In this document: piece by piece, positions 35,389-48,000 of the stretch
Layout of the letters: each line of letters opens with the position of its first letter
Position numbering within the stretch: the stretch's first letter is position 1
Source of the DNA: Loxodes magnus
Lineage: Eukaryota; Ciliophora; Karyorelictea; Loxodida; Loxodidae
Length of the DNA stretch: 64,000 nt
Direction: 5' to 3'
Assembly: GCA_946699065.1 (NCBI GenBank)
Contig: CAMPDV010000004.1
Span: 1,116,001-1,180,000 of the forward strand
Translations under genes and position numbers: made by a program
The notes under the pieces: generated by a model
What the model was told of the DNA's origin: nothing
The model's database searches: none
What the model saw: only the letters and a program-made list of their open reading frames with translations

Positions 35389-38300
35389 ATGTTGGATAAG
35401 TCTTTCTAAATTTAAAAGGATAAGGATATTCATAAAAACTTGCTTAGTACTAATGTAACGACTGCTCCTAGTTCTCCTACTACTGAAAGGAGTGATTTAG
35501 GAAGTAGTAGGGGAAAGCCTGAGGTTTATTACTTCAAGGTTAAAAAAGAAGTTGAAGAAGAGAAAATCTAATTAAATTAAGAGTATTAACCTAGTAAGTC
35601 TATTATAGAAGGAGATGAGGAAATTGAGAATATCGAAGAGACTAGAAATTAACTATAAAAGATCAAAATAATAGAGAAAATTAACCATAACTAAGAATGA
35701 ATATAATCAAGTCCTGATTGAACTTAAGACTTTCATATTTAAAATTTGAATAGTAAAAATTAAGAACACGAAAGCCTATTTCCATTTATAGAGCGTTAGA
35801 TATCTTTCTCTTAAAATGAGATTCCAAAAGATGTATTATTAAGAGGTCAAGGTACAGAAGAAGACAGCTTTTTTTAAGTAAAGTAAAAGGAAAAAGTGTT
35901 TAATATAAAGAGTCTAAACCATATTTTACATAGTTTGGATAAAACTTAAAACCAAAATGTCTCTGGATAATCCTAATTACTTTAGTTAGTTTAAATATCT
36001 GAGAAAGATAAAAATTTTCTATCAGAAACTAAGCAAAACATAGTAACAGAATCAACAGCAGAACAAACTTAACAGCCACCTATTCTTTTAACTAGAAAGA
36101 AAAAAAGATCAAGTACATAAATAGAGTAGCAAAAGTTATGAATGAAAGAACTAAATGATACTGGTGATAAATCACTGCTTATATAATTAGAAGGAGATTA
36201 AAATTTTTAATAGAATTTGTTTTATTTGCAGAATGGAAAGTTTTTCATTCATCCTGAAAGCGTATTTAATCTTCTTTGAAGCTTGGTAGTTCTACTTTGC
36301 TTAATAATTGTTATCATTTTTTCTCCGCTTCGTATTGCATTTGAAGACGAAGTGCCTTTATATTGGTAATTTATAGACATAATAATGGATTTTATTTTTT
36401 TAGTGGATATTATGCTAAATTTTATAATGGCATATTATGAACCTAAATCTAACAATTTGATCTCTAATAACAGATTAATTATTAAAAACTACCTGACAAG
36501 TTGATTTACTTTTGATATCATCTCAGGACTTCCTTTTTCTCTTATTTCATATTTTGATGGAAAAAATAATAACCAAACCAAGTAAGAATTTTATAAGCAG
36601 CTTTTAAAAGTTAGCAAAGCTACCAAAAATAGGAAGAATAATAAAGACTCTAAGAATTGTTAAATTAGCAAAGTTCTCCAAAATACGTTAACTTACATAG
36701 AACTATGCCTCACGATTTAATTTTTAAGGAGCAGTTGGAAGAATGCTAAAAGTGATCTTAGTTCTGATTGTTCTTATACACATAAACGCTTGCTTATTCC
36801 TTTCAATGCATTAATACTCTAGCGAAAATAAAGATTGGATACATAATTATGGTATCTAAGACGATTAAAATAGTTTGTAATATCTAAATTCAATATATTG
36901 GACAATTACTTGCTTTTTTACAATTGGCTTTGGGGATATTTCTCCTTAAAATAACTACGAAAAAATTTAAGGTATAGTATGAATGTCCTTCGGCTATCTG
37001 ACTTACTCATACCTCATCTCCAATGTAGCTTCTTTATTCTTAAACGTAGGCTAAAGAAAATCTCTTCTTAAGTAAAAGGAACAGCTTTTTCAGGATCTAG
37101 CTAACAAAATAAATATCCCTGAAGCTTTATATATGAAATGCATGGTTTCTTTGAGGTATAATGTTAAGAATAATATGCTTGCTTTTATTTAAAAAGATGA
37201 GTTCTTTTAAAAGCTTCCTGAAAGACTCTACAGAGAAATATACGATCATCTGTTTAGAGAAATTGTAAAAAAATGTGTCTTTTTATAGGTAAGCTTATTA
37301 CTCAGAACAAAAGCCCTTAGTTTATATTAGCAATCACACACGAACTAATTCCCATATATTTACATCCAGGTGATTATATCTATAAGGTTAACTAAGAACC
37401 TATTTGCATTTATTTCATTCTCAAAGGAATTGTTCTCATGACAAACGAATCTAATCTAGAAATTACCTCTTTTGTATCAGGCAGTATTGTAGGAGAGGTA
37501 GAGGTAGTACTTTAAATGAAAAGAATACTAAACGCGTAATTAAAAGAGAGCTGTACAGTGCTACAAATAGATGGGAAGAAGTTTATGTAGATAATAAAGA
37601 AATGACCAAAGGAGTATAAAGAAGTGCAAAGCATTGCTCAAAGAAAGTTCAAAACTACCTAATCTTTATTATAAAATGTTAACCAGGCTAAGAATTAATT
37701 AAAAGAAATGCAATCAGAGCAAAATAATACTACTGATTTTCTTAAGGGAAAAAGAAAACTACGTCTTACTCAAATCAATCGCTTTTATTAGTAATTTTGT
37801 TTTTAGAGAGCTAAAACTCAACTCGTTTAGAATCCAACTTCCAAATTATAATTAAGGTTCAAAAGATAATAAAGCTGTAAGAAATTATAGAGTACCTCAA
37901 AGGCAATTCACAATGCTAGAATATAGAAAATACTTTCGTAAATTAGGGGAGTCATTTATGAAGATATTGAGGAGTTATAAGCCGAAGAGACAACTTAGTA
38001 AGAGTCTTAAAAAATTTTTCTATCTAAAATTAATAATAAAAGTAGGGAATGTCTAAGTAACCAAAATCCTTATATAAATTAGATCAATGATTAAGATTAA
38101 AGCCTGAGTTCATAAGATATAACAGATTACTCAAGTTCAAGTGGATCTTCTAAGCAAGCTTAGAGTTTGATATAGTTAAAAGATAAAAATAATAAATTAT
38201 AGTACACTATTCTTCAGCTGCAATAATTAGAAGACCATTTCAAAAGCCTTTAAAAGCTAATAAGCAAAAACAAAATGGAAGAGGCTTTAGAAAGGATGAG

Positions 38301-38406
38301 AGTGTATGAAAAAGACTTAACTTATTAGCAATAAATTCTAACGAAATTACTAAACTACGTTTCATAGCTGAATATAGAGATATTATGTAAAGAACTAGTA
38401 GCTTAA
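35389..38406 (+). CDS. cNBD-containing voltage-gated K+ channel (CNG/EAG/HCN superfamily)
   Basis: Six-segment cation channel subunit. Three exons (35389-36581, 36598-37288, 37306-end) with inferred 16- and 17-nt introns (GTAAGAATTTTATAAG, GTAAGCTTATTACTCAG) that restore S4 and the cNBD. A disordered N-terminus of about 285 residues is followed by S1 (LLWSLVVLLCLIIVIIF), S2 (IIMDFIFLVDIMLNFIMAYY), S3, S4 (KIGRIIKTLRIVKLAKFSKI), S5, and the pore helix with the K+ filter TIGFGD near residue 505. A C-linker and a cyclic-nucleotide-binding fold (IYLHPGDYIYKVNQEP; SFVSGSIVGEVEVVLQ) follow; the ligand-contacting Arg is not obvious, so nucleotide binding is uncertain. A long coiled-coil tail follows. 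Coding character fades at TAA 38404, used here (994 residues); the first in-frame TGA is only at 38956. Confidence 0.82.
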
Positions 38407-39219
38407 TTTATTGTATAAATATATTTAATTATCGTATCATATTTGATTAATAAATAGAAGCATTATGCCTTCTTATAGCTTATAGTTATAAGTTTAAGAT
38501 ACACTTATATTAAGGTTTATATTATTTAAGGATTAGCTTATATTAAACTTTCTCTATTTCCTTTTAATTATTTACTATTAAAGATTTATATTAATCTAAA
38601 AATACCTACGTTCTATTTTTTATTTGATAACGCTTTAAAGAAACCAATTTTGTTTCTCAAGTATTGGCTATTAAAATTGAAATCGAATTAGATAAGGTGC
38701 TATTAAGAGCGTCATGTAATGAGAATAGAAAGCTTGGGAATATAATTTTTAGAGATTAAAGGAACTAAATAGTAACATAAGAACTTGGCTTCTACTATTC
38801 TTATATTCTATTAATATCTGCTATAGGCAAGTTCCAATAATAGCCAAATGATATATCTATATTAATTACCATAATTTTAATTGAAAAAAGTAATCTTCAT
38901 CTCATATCCATAATCTAGATTAGAATATCAGTTTCATAAGGTTGAAGATTTAACTTGATAATAAGGTAAATATATAACTTACCTCAAGTTAAACTACTAA
39001 TAAGAGATCCTATCATAAAGTAAATTTGGTATTAATTAATATCTAGTTTACTATCTATTCATAACATGTCTAATAACTAATTTTCATGTGGGAATATACT
39101 TCAAAAAGTGAAGAGTATATTGAAATAAATGAGTCTTAGAGCTATATCTGCTTGATATTTTTAGTTCATAATGCTATTATTTTGAATTATTTGAAAATTA
39201 TTTTCGTTAGGAATTTTAA
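38407..39219. other. Spacer after the channel gene
   Basis: The channel frame stays open to TGA 38956-38958, but codon character looks noncoding. Nothing else recognised. Confidence 0.4.
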
Positions 39220-39864
39220 ATGCAAATAGAGAGGGAAGAATTAGGAGAAATAAAAGGGAAGCTTTAGATGTGGAATTAATTGGAAATTTATGAAATGAAA
39301 AATGCATAGGAAGATTCATTACTATAGCCATTAAGTTTTGTGGAGTATTAAACTTTTCGATAAAATTAGGAGAATGACTACATTAAGAATGCTCAACAAA
39401 CAAATAGTTTCCAATAACTATTTAGTGAGTATATGCAAAGATTTATCAATAAGAAGGGAAGTGAACTTGAACATTTTATTTAATCTTAAAGGGCTATTGA
39501 AGATAGTAAGTTTAAGAATTGAATGATGCGAGAGGAAAATTAAAATTAGATAGTTAAGGGAAATTCTTAAATTTTAGCTAGGAGATAAGAAATGATTATT
39601 GAGTAAGATCCAACTACTGTTTAAATTGATATTTAGGATAACGCTAATAATCAGGCAGATGTTCTTTCTGAAGTTTAACTATAAAATTCCACAGTTATGG
39701 ATAAAATAGCTTATATGGAAAGGTTTAAGGTCTTTAACCAAGTGCATAATAATAACGAGCAATTATCAAGGAAATAAGTCTTCGAAACCACTGGCAACTT
39801 GCAAGCTAATAGTACAAAATTTTAGAGAAAAAGATAGGCAAAACGACCAAAGTAGAGAAATTGA
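39220..39864 (+). CDS. Hypothetical polar protein
   Basis: 214 residues, single exon: begins MQIEREELGEIKGKLQMWNQ and contains SEYMQRFINKKGSELEHFIQ, MDKIAYMERFKVFNQVHNNN and a basic C-terminus QRKRQAKRPKQRN before TGA; a second in-frame TGA follows 24 nt later. Rich in Gln (TAA/TAG), Glu and Asn, helix-forming, no membrane segment or signal peptide. One in-frame TGA mid-gene reads Trp (KNWMMREE). Codon character is clearly coding but I recognise no family. Confidence 0.65.
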
Positions 39865-40161
39865 AATCTGTTAAATTAATTAGAATGATACTCATATTTA
39901 AATCTTGCTAAAATCATAATAATTAACTTATCTTAGTCAATCACCTTTATCTTCTTTCCTTTTAACACTTTCAATCTTATAATTAAAAAATGATAATTAA
40001 GAATAATCTATTTATTATGCTTATATGACCAACATAATCACATAATCGAAAATAAGGTTTTATAATACTGTTATTTTTAACTTTATATTATATAGTACTA
40101 TATTATAAGGCTTTGATTATAAGAAAATAGTAGATTTTATATTACTAGATAAGAGATAAAA

Positions 40162-40920
40162 TCAAGGCATTTAAACCAATCTAGTTTATCTTTAATTTTA
40201 AAATTAGTTTTTAAGAGGCAATTCAAAAATAATTGGAGAGTTCGTAGGCTTATAGCTATAGTTTAGTAAAGAAGCATTTATAAATGTTGTTCCTATACTT
40301 TCGTCTTTGAATGTTCCATATGCTTCATGAATGTGACCGAAAATATGAAATTTAGGTTTAACTCTCTGATAAATATGTTCCTTTAATATAGGACATCCTG
40401 CTAAGAATTAGCTCACACATCTATCTAAAATGCCATAAGGTGGACCGTGAGTTATTAAAACATCAGTATCTGCCGGGATTTGATTTCATATTTATTCTGC
40501 TTCTTCTTTATTTTCAGTAGCAAATGCCCAATTACAAAATTCAGGACTCCATGGACTTCCATAAAATTTATAGCCCATAAGTTCTACAGACTAATCTTCT
40601 AAATAAATACAACTTTAAGCTAATATTTACTTAAACTCTTCGCTATTTTATTAAGTTTTATAGAAATTAAGTTTGTTTTAGCAGGTCTTTTTAGACTCCA
40701 GAGTAAGATCATGATTTCCTGCTATCACTATCTTATATTTTATTTACTTTTAAGCTGCTAAATACTTAGAGATAGATATTATATCCTTCTTTTCTCCAAT
40801 GTTGGTTAAATCTCCAGCATGTATCAAAATATCTGCTTCTGGTAATTAAAAATAAGAATGTTTGCTGTGAGTGTCGGAAATACAAACTACTTTGATAGAA
40901 GTTTGAGGAATAGACTGCAT
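40162..40920 (-). CDS. Calcineurin-like metallophosphoesterase (MPPED type)
   Basis: 252 residues. Two-metal phosphoesterase fold with all canonical motifs: VVCISDTHSKH (DxH), LIHAGDLTNIG (GDxx), IVIAGNHDLTLE (GNHD), VLITHGPPYG (H), HIFGHIHEAYG (GHxH). Arrangement and the GSPWSPEFCNWAF and NSPIIFELP segments resemble the MPPED1/2 (239FB) subgroup, nucleotide phosphodiesterases in animals; the substrate here is unknown. One Trp is TGA (QIWNQIPAD). The family's usual end ...FELPLKN is followed by TAA and 13 further Gln-rich codons before TGA at 40162-40164; whether the tail is real or TAA stops translation is open. Confidence 0.9.
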
Positions 40921-41546
40921 AATTAATAATTCTGTAATATCTAAAGCCTTTTAACTTATATTTAAATCTGATATATTCTTATGCTTTTACTTTCTGCCTT
41001 TATTTTAAATCTTTTTTTAAGCTTAAATTCTTAAAAATTGCTTTCATTATTACCAGAATACCTCTTAGAAGGTCTAAGATTTTACTAATCTTATCACCTT
41101 GCCAAATATATTAAGTTATGATAAGAGACTTCATTTATAGAATATTGCGAAAAATGGAAAAAGTAGCTTAAGGCTAAGAGGAATTTGGATATACTATTAC
41201 CTAAATAAACTTTTGACTTTCAAATAATCAATAATTATTTATAGGATTTGGAGTTGATATTCTATAAAATGAAGTACTTACAGCTAAAAATCTAAAATGC
41301 ATATATTGGTATAAATATCTTTACTTCGAGGTTAATAATTAAAGGTTAAAGTAGAGTATACTTCAAAGTACTTAGCAGTTAACTTTAAATTTTATCATTA
41401 AAGAGTGAAATTAATTTAAATTAAAATGTATAATCTAGATAATGTTAAAAATAAGGAAGAATGGAGACTTCTAATGTTGAATATTGCTTATTTAAACGTT
41501 ATTTTAAAGTAAAAGCTAATCTTAGTACATTAAAACATAGAATACT
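40921..41546. other. Spacer upstream of the phosphoesterase gene
   Basis: AT-rich, presumably its promoter; nothing recognised. Confidence 0.4.
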
Positions 41547-41837
41547 ATGAAATACAATTTAAAGAATAAATATTTAGATTTATATTCAGCTTATTATAAT
41601 AAGACTGAGAGCGTCAAACTGATTACTTAGAAGTTTCATGCATTTATCTATTATATTATGATTATGTAGAAGACATTGAAAATATAGCTAAGAATTTATT
41701 ACCATTAGAAATATTAAGCAATTATAAAGGAAATTAAAGAATAAAACTGCTTAAATATCAATTACTAAGAGTTCTTTAACTCTTAAGATAGAATAGTAGA
41801 AAGAGGCTACTGGTATATAATGAATGATATGAAATGA
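41547..41837 (+). CDS. Possible 96-residue protein
   Basis: ATG 41547 to TGA 41835-41837: starts MKYNLKNKYLDLYSAYYNKT and ends QDRIVERGYWYIMNDMK. Polar and Tyr/Lys/Asn-rich. Convergent with the RING gene, 68 bp from its end. No family; moderate coding character only. Confidence 0.3.
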
Positions 41838-41905
41838 AATTATAAATTGAGCCAATTTAAGTTCTAATTTACATTAAATCGCAATGTTAATACTTGAATT
41901 ATAAA

Positions 41906-44092
41906 TCATTACTGATTGATTATCTGATTTAAACCTTTCATTACATTCTAAGCATAAGTTAATTTTACGTACATTTCATTTAGAGTTTTATTCTGTACTA
42001 CATAGTCAGTTGGTCTGTTGCATTAAATACACATATATTTACCTTTTGTCTTTTTTTACTCAGCACATGTTGAACAAAAAACATGTCCACATTAAGTAAA
42101 TAGCATAGAATATTCTAGTGGACCAAGACAATTACCGCAAGTCATAGTATTTTCGAAATTTTGCATTGATTAATTTAAATTTTTTCATGCTATTTATAAT
42201 TCTTCACTAGCAAAAACAGTTTTCTATTATTATTTCAAAGCAGTTATCTCTTCTTTTAACTCAATAGCTTATTACTGAAGATTTTTCTTCTCAGCTATTC
42301 ATTTTTTTTGCTCTTCAGAAATAAAATCTTTCTATTTTTTTATTTCTGAGTTGAATTTATTCCTTTCTTCTTCATTTTACTTCTAAGCTGCTTAAAGAGT
42401 TTTATTTTTTTCTTAATAAGATAAACTTAAGTTTTCTCAATTTTACTTAAGTAAAACATTCTCATCAGTAAGTTTCTAAATTTCTTTTTAAACTTTCTAA
42501 GCTTCCCCTTACAGACCTCCTTAATTTTTCTCAGTTTATTTCAGCTAAGAGATATTTTTATCAAGTTCTTTTTTTAACTTAGAAATCATCTTCAAATTTT
42601 ATTCAAGATTTCTATCATTTTGGCTATTATTTATCTTAGCTTACAATTCTTATATTTTTCCTTCTAAAGTTTATATAGTTTAAGATTGCTTTTATATCAG
42701 TTCTAATTATTTTAGATTCTAAGTGTCCTTTTGAAGTACTTCTTATTATAATTTTTTAACTAAATCTTCATTTTCTTGAACTTTCGCCTTTTATTTTTCA
42801 ATAGACCCTTAAAAATTATCAAGTTAATTGGTTTTATTAATTAACTTCTCTTTTTGTGAGTTAAGCTCCTAAGTAATTTCCTGTATCTTTTAGTCTTTGA
42901 TTGCTTTTTCTTTTTCACATTCTTAGCACTTTTGTATCATATCTTACATTTCAATTTCAAGTTTATGTATTTCCTCATCTTTCGCCGTTAATCCTTTTTT
43001 ATATTTTTCTATCTAAGAGTTTATTTAGCGTATGATTTCCTTTTTTTAGTTATTAAGTTCTTTTATTGTTTAATTTAAATTGGAAACTTAGTTCTACATT
43101 TCAATTTTACTGTCTTAAGCTTATTTTTCAATATCCTTTGCTTAGTTTTAATAATACTCCTTCATTTTCTATATTTCGCCTTCTGCATTACAATTTAGGT
43201 TTTTTAAAGACTGAATTAAGTTTTATGCTTCTTAATAATGTTCTTTGTAGTAATTTAAATCAGTTTCTATGGTTTTTTTCTGATTAGATACATCTTAAAC
43301 TTATTCTTCGTATTCTTTAAATTCTTATTAGGTAGCAAAAAACTCCTGTCTTAGTTATAAGAATTAATTAGCAACTTATTGACCTTTTTATTCGCTTTCT
43401 TAAATCTTTTTTTCTGTTTGGCTTATTTTAAAATCCTTTAACTAGCTTTCATCCTTAACATTTTTATACTCAAAACTGTTTTAGCTACTTGCTTGTTAGA
43501 TTTAGAGTATAGTTTGGTTCAGACTAGTTATCTGCTAATTTAATTCATTTGTTTGCATGTTATGAATCTAGTTCTGCTTATGTATTGCAAGTCGCATTTC
43601 CTTTAATTCGTTTTAAGACTAAGATAGTTAGATTTCAAGTCTATTAGCCTTGGAATCGTTTTGAAAGCCACTTAATTATTTTTTTTACGTGGTTTGCTAG
43701 ACTTCATTTTTATAGTTATCAATCTATATTTTCAAGTGTTCTTGAATATTTTTGCTCATATTAAGTTCTTAATACAATGAATGAAGTTTTTACTCAAGTG
43801 CTTTAATCCTTTCTTCATCTTGCTTTTTAATCTATCTTAGTTAATCAAGCTCTTATCTTTCCTTTTTGCCTATTTAAGTTAAGTCTTCAAAATTTCTTTA
43901 CAAACTTAGGATTTTCTGATTTCTCTACTCAAGTTCATTTCTCGACTCTTATAATCTCTTATGCAGAGTGATAGCTACTTGCTTTTCATCTTCCTAGACA
44001 CCTTCTTCAGTCTTCAGTTTTTAAGACTGTTAATTCTGAATGATATTATTAGCACTTTTCAAGAGAGGAGATTGCTCTCTAAATTATCTCAT
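41906..44092 (-). CDS. Coiled-coil protein with C-terminal RING finger
   Basis: 728 residues, single exon. About 640 residues of almost uninterrupted coiled coil (Glu, Lys, Gln, Leu heptads, for example KLKTEEGVQEDEKQVAITLH, LTQIGKKERQELDQLRQIKK) are followed by a RING: MTCGNCLGPL, FTQCGHVFCSTCAE and YMCIQCNRPTDY, i.e. C-x2-C, C-x-H-x2-C-x2-C, C-x2-C spacing. The layout suggests an E3 ubiquitin ligase of the Bre1 (RNF20/40) kind, which places a RING at the end of a long coiled coil, but the RING alone does not prove orthology. Ends INQQ then TGA. Nearly every Gln in the coil is TAA/TAG and I saw no TGA read as Trp. Confidence 0.8.
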
Positions 44093-45038
44093 AGTGAAAA
44101 ATACTATTTCAAATATTAAACTAAACAGCTATAATAAACATACTTAGCCAGTCTTTATTTTAGCTTACTTTAGTTTAATCATCATACTTCATAGTAACTA
44201 AATTACTAAGCTATTAATAAGATTCCAACTAACTTGCTTATACCTTCATATAAGATACAATTTATGCTTTAAGGCACAAAACTAGCTAAATCAACTGTAT
44301 TTAAATATATAATAATGCTTCTTATACATTTCACTGTTTCTATGCTTATGAGTAATTATAATGGGCTTTAAACACTTTTCGATGCGTCATTAAGTTTAGA
44401 ATAATTAAGAGATAATGCAAAAATAAAAGAAGTATATGCTAAAAGATTTTGGTAGGTAGACTTATCAAATTAAAATCTTTAAACTACATAAACAGAAACA
44501 GCTTAACAAAAAGAATGGAAACGATAAAGAGAAAATAAAGCTTTAATATTAAATTGATATAGTTATAAAAGATATACTACAATAATAGTATTTAACAACT
44601 CTCAAAATCTATCATTTACTAAATAAGTTGAAAATATCTAATTTTCATCACTTAACTAGAGTTTCTTTCTTAACCTTTCATCAAAACACTTCATAATTAA
44701 ATTTAGTTTCAATTAAATAATTTAATTAGATAAGATAGTATCAGATTGATTAAGTGCTTTCAGATGTAATTATTAAATAACTTTTTTATTTCTCTTCTAT
44801 CTATTGCTTTAATATTAATCATTTGAATCATATAAGAATATAAAATTTAATTTAAGTAAGGCAAGATAATGGTTATATCGATGAAATCTATACTAGAACT
44901 TAGATTTATAAATAAAGTAAAGCTATTGATTATTAGGTTCGCTTTTGGTGATTTCAATAATCTAAGATTTTATTAAAATGAAGAATTGAGATAGCTAAAA
45001 TAAGTATTTTAGAAATTAATTTAATTTAAAATATTATT
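44093..45038. other. Spacer between tandem minus-strand genes
   Basis: About 950 bp, AT-rich. Holds the RING gene promoter and the 3' end of the large TPR/IQ gene; nothing else recognised. Confidence 0.4.
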
Positions 45039-48000
45039 TCATGTTTTAATTTTCAGTTTAACTAAACTCTTGCCAATATCAAAATCAACTGATCTTCTTG
45101 ATTATTAAATTACACTCAGATTTGCCTATTTTACAGCATTGCTAAATAACCAATTGTTAGTCTTTCTTACCTAGACTCTCCTTTTATAATTTTTTTTGTT
45201 TTCAAAGTTAAGCCAACTAGCTATAAGTAGATTTTCTCTATACTAGTTCAAAACTCTTTTTCCTACTATTTATCCAATTCCTTGCTTAATTAACTTCTTT
45301 CAGTTGTCAATTTAGAGCTTAGAACTCCTCAAAACTAGTCCATTTTTCCAAATTTTGAAGATCATTACTTAATTCTCAAGGTTATAGAACACTCCCCCAA
45401 CAGTTAGAGGTTTATAGCTCATTATTTCTTTATAAAGCAATTAATCGCCTTCTTAACAAAAGATTTCAGACTTTTCCAAATAAAAGTTTCCAAAGCTTTC
45501 ATCGCTTGATTCATCACTTTCTAAATTCAATTTAAGTAGATTTTCCTCTTTCTAAAACTAGTTAAATTACCGGTGAACTACATTTGAAGCTATTATTTAG
45601 ACTATATCTTTTAACTTGCTGTATTTATGCTTTAGTTATAAAATCTGGTTATTGAAGTGACCTTAAATAAGTTGGTCAGTAATTCATTGCTTTAAAGTGT
45701 TTGTCTCTGAAGCTCATTAGCCATTATAAAGAGAGAAAGATCTCACTTAAATAGTGATTTGCTCATCTATAAAGATAGGAGTAAAGACTGTGTGTATTGA
45801 TTCAGATGTCTTACTTTTAATTCTCACATCACAATAGCAAGCTGTTTTTTACAATTGATGCGCTAAATTTTCAAAATTTTAACTAGTTTCCTATAGAAAC
45901 TGCAAAGTTTAGACTTAGCTTTATGTATCCATTGTAATATAGTTCCAGTATAAAATTTCCACTATTTCGCTTTTAACGCTTGCTATTTATAGGAATATTT
46001 CATTATCTTGTCCCTAATAGAACGTGCATTGAGCTAATACTATATCTCAAAATCTTCATTTACTATTATGAAGAAAATTAGCTACATGAGTGATTTCAAA
46101 TTACACCTCTAAAGTTCTTTCATCCATTTAATAGAAATCACTGTCATGGATTACTGTTTAATATCTTTTTCTAACTCTTGTGAAGTCAAAAGTTAGAATA
46201 AAAGAACCCATTTTTTCGTGTCTTATAACGGTAATGATAGCTCATTCCCCTAATACCTTCTTGATTTTTTACATGATAATAGTGTATTAAGAAACCTTTT
46301 CAATCATTTTTCCAGTCATAGTCATTTACTTAATATCAAAAATACTGCCATGCTATTTATTTTACTTCTAGGGAATCATGTATTCTAGCTTATTCCCTAA
46401 ATAGCTCCTGCTAAGCTTTAAATTCTTTACAATTTCTAGCTTCTCATTTATCTATGGAAAATCATGAATTGAAGCTGCAAAAATGAACTCTCTTTGTCGC
46501 TTATAATCATACAAAGTAATTTTCCTAAAATTCATGAACTCTGAGTAAGTGAAAAGGCATGAAGATAAGTTATTAATTTAAGGATTTAGCTTTACTATTT
46601 GCTAGTACTTTACATTTCATTCTATCATTATCACTTAATAAAAAAAACGAATTTCCATTCGAGAGGTTGTTACAAAGTCCTTTTAGTCTTCAATCTAATC
46701 CTTAGTTCTATATTCTTTTATCTAGTAATAACTCTGCTAGATGGCTCTGGAAAAAGCTACCTTCTTTCCTGTTTAGCATCTAATAATTTATATTCCACTT
46801 CTTAAAAGAGATCCTTAGTTTTATTCAATGGATGTAATACCGAACTTGATTATCTCTACTGAATAAAGGATATCCTAATCATACAGGTTCACTAATAATT
46901 AGAATAATTTTTCTGAGTTTATCTAAATGAGCATTAGTTTAAAATGCTTGCTTGTGCAGCTTATCTTAGCATGAAATTAAGATCTATCAATATTTATATT
47001 TAACTCTGTAAACTATACACTATTATGGTCGTAATGCTTACAGTTCTGCAAGTGCTTCTCAAATTTCAAAGATTTTTCTTTATCTTAATATTAAAAAGCT
47101 TTAAGACTGTTAACGTTAAAAATCCAAGTTGTTAGCTAATCGATTTTAGTTATGCTCTTTTCATGTATAAACATTTATTCTGGGATGGGCATGGAATTTA
47201 GTTCTTATAATTTAACTGTCTCCAGTTTTTTTCTGGAGACTAGTTGTGAAGAATCAATTTTTATCTTACCAGATACAATGTTAATGGTAAAAGGTAAGTA
47301 TTAGTATAGCAGTTATCGGGCTTATATGTTTAGTTTTCTGCTGAACATTATTTGTATCAAATGAAAATCAAAATCCAGCCTCTAGAAAAATTCTGTTACA
47401 TCTTCCCATGTTATTTTTGCTACATCTTTTCAACTTTGAGATTCTAAAACTATATCAATGCATGAGTTGAAGATTGTGAGCTGTAAACTGCTTACTGCCT
47501 GAAAGTTTCAGCTTCTTGGTATAACTATTTCTCCAATACAAAGAGTCATAATAAAATACTTGCTTTGTAACTTAATGGTTCCTTTTTCCATTATTGTACC
47601 TATTAACCTCTTTTCAAGATTATCGAAATCATCGTTTGAATACTATTTTGTATACTTGTATTTTTCAACTTTTCTTTCTTACTTTCCAAAAGACTCAGAC
47701 ATGTTACTTTCACTAGAACTTTCATATTCTTCTTTTTCTATATTTTTTAAATGTTATTGAAACAACTAAACCGTTTTAATTCAACCTTCTTGCAGTTTAC
47801 CAAATTCCTTTGGCATCTCAGCCCTACTAGGTATAATTTCTATTTAGTCTGATTTTCACGTTTATCAAAATGTGTTATAGAAAGCTTTTTTTCTTTTAAC
47901 CATCAGCATTTCATATTCTGGTGATTGTTCATATTCCTATCTGCTCACTAGAACTTTTCCTAAAATTCCCATCTTAACACCATATTCATTTAGAATCGAT

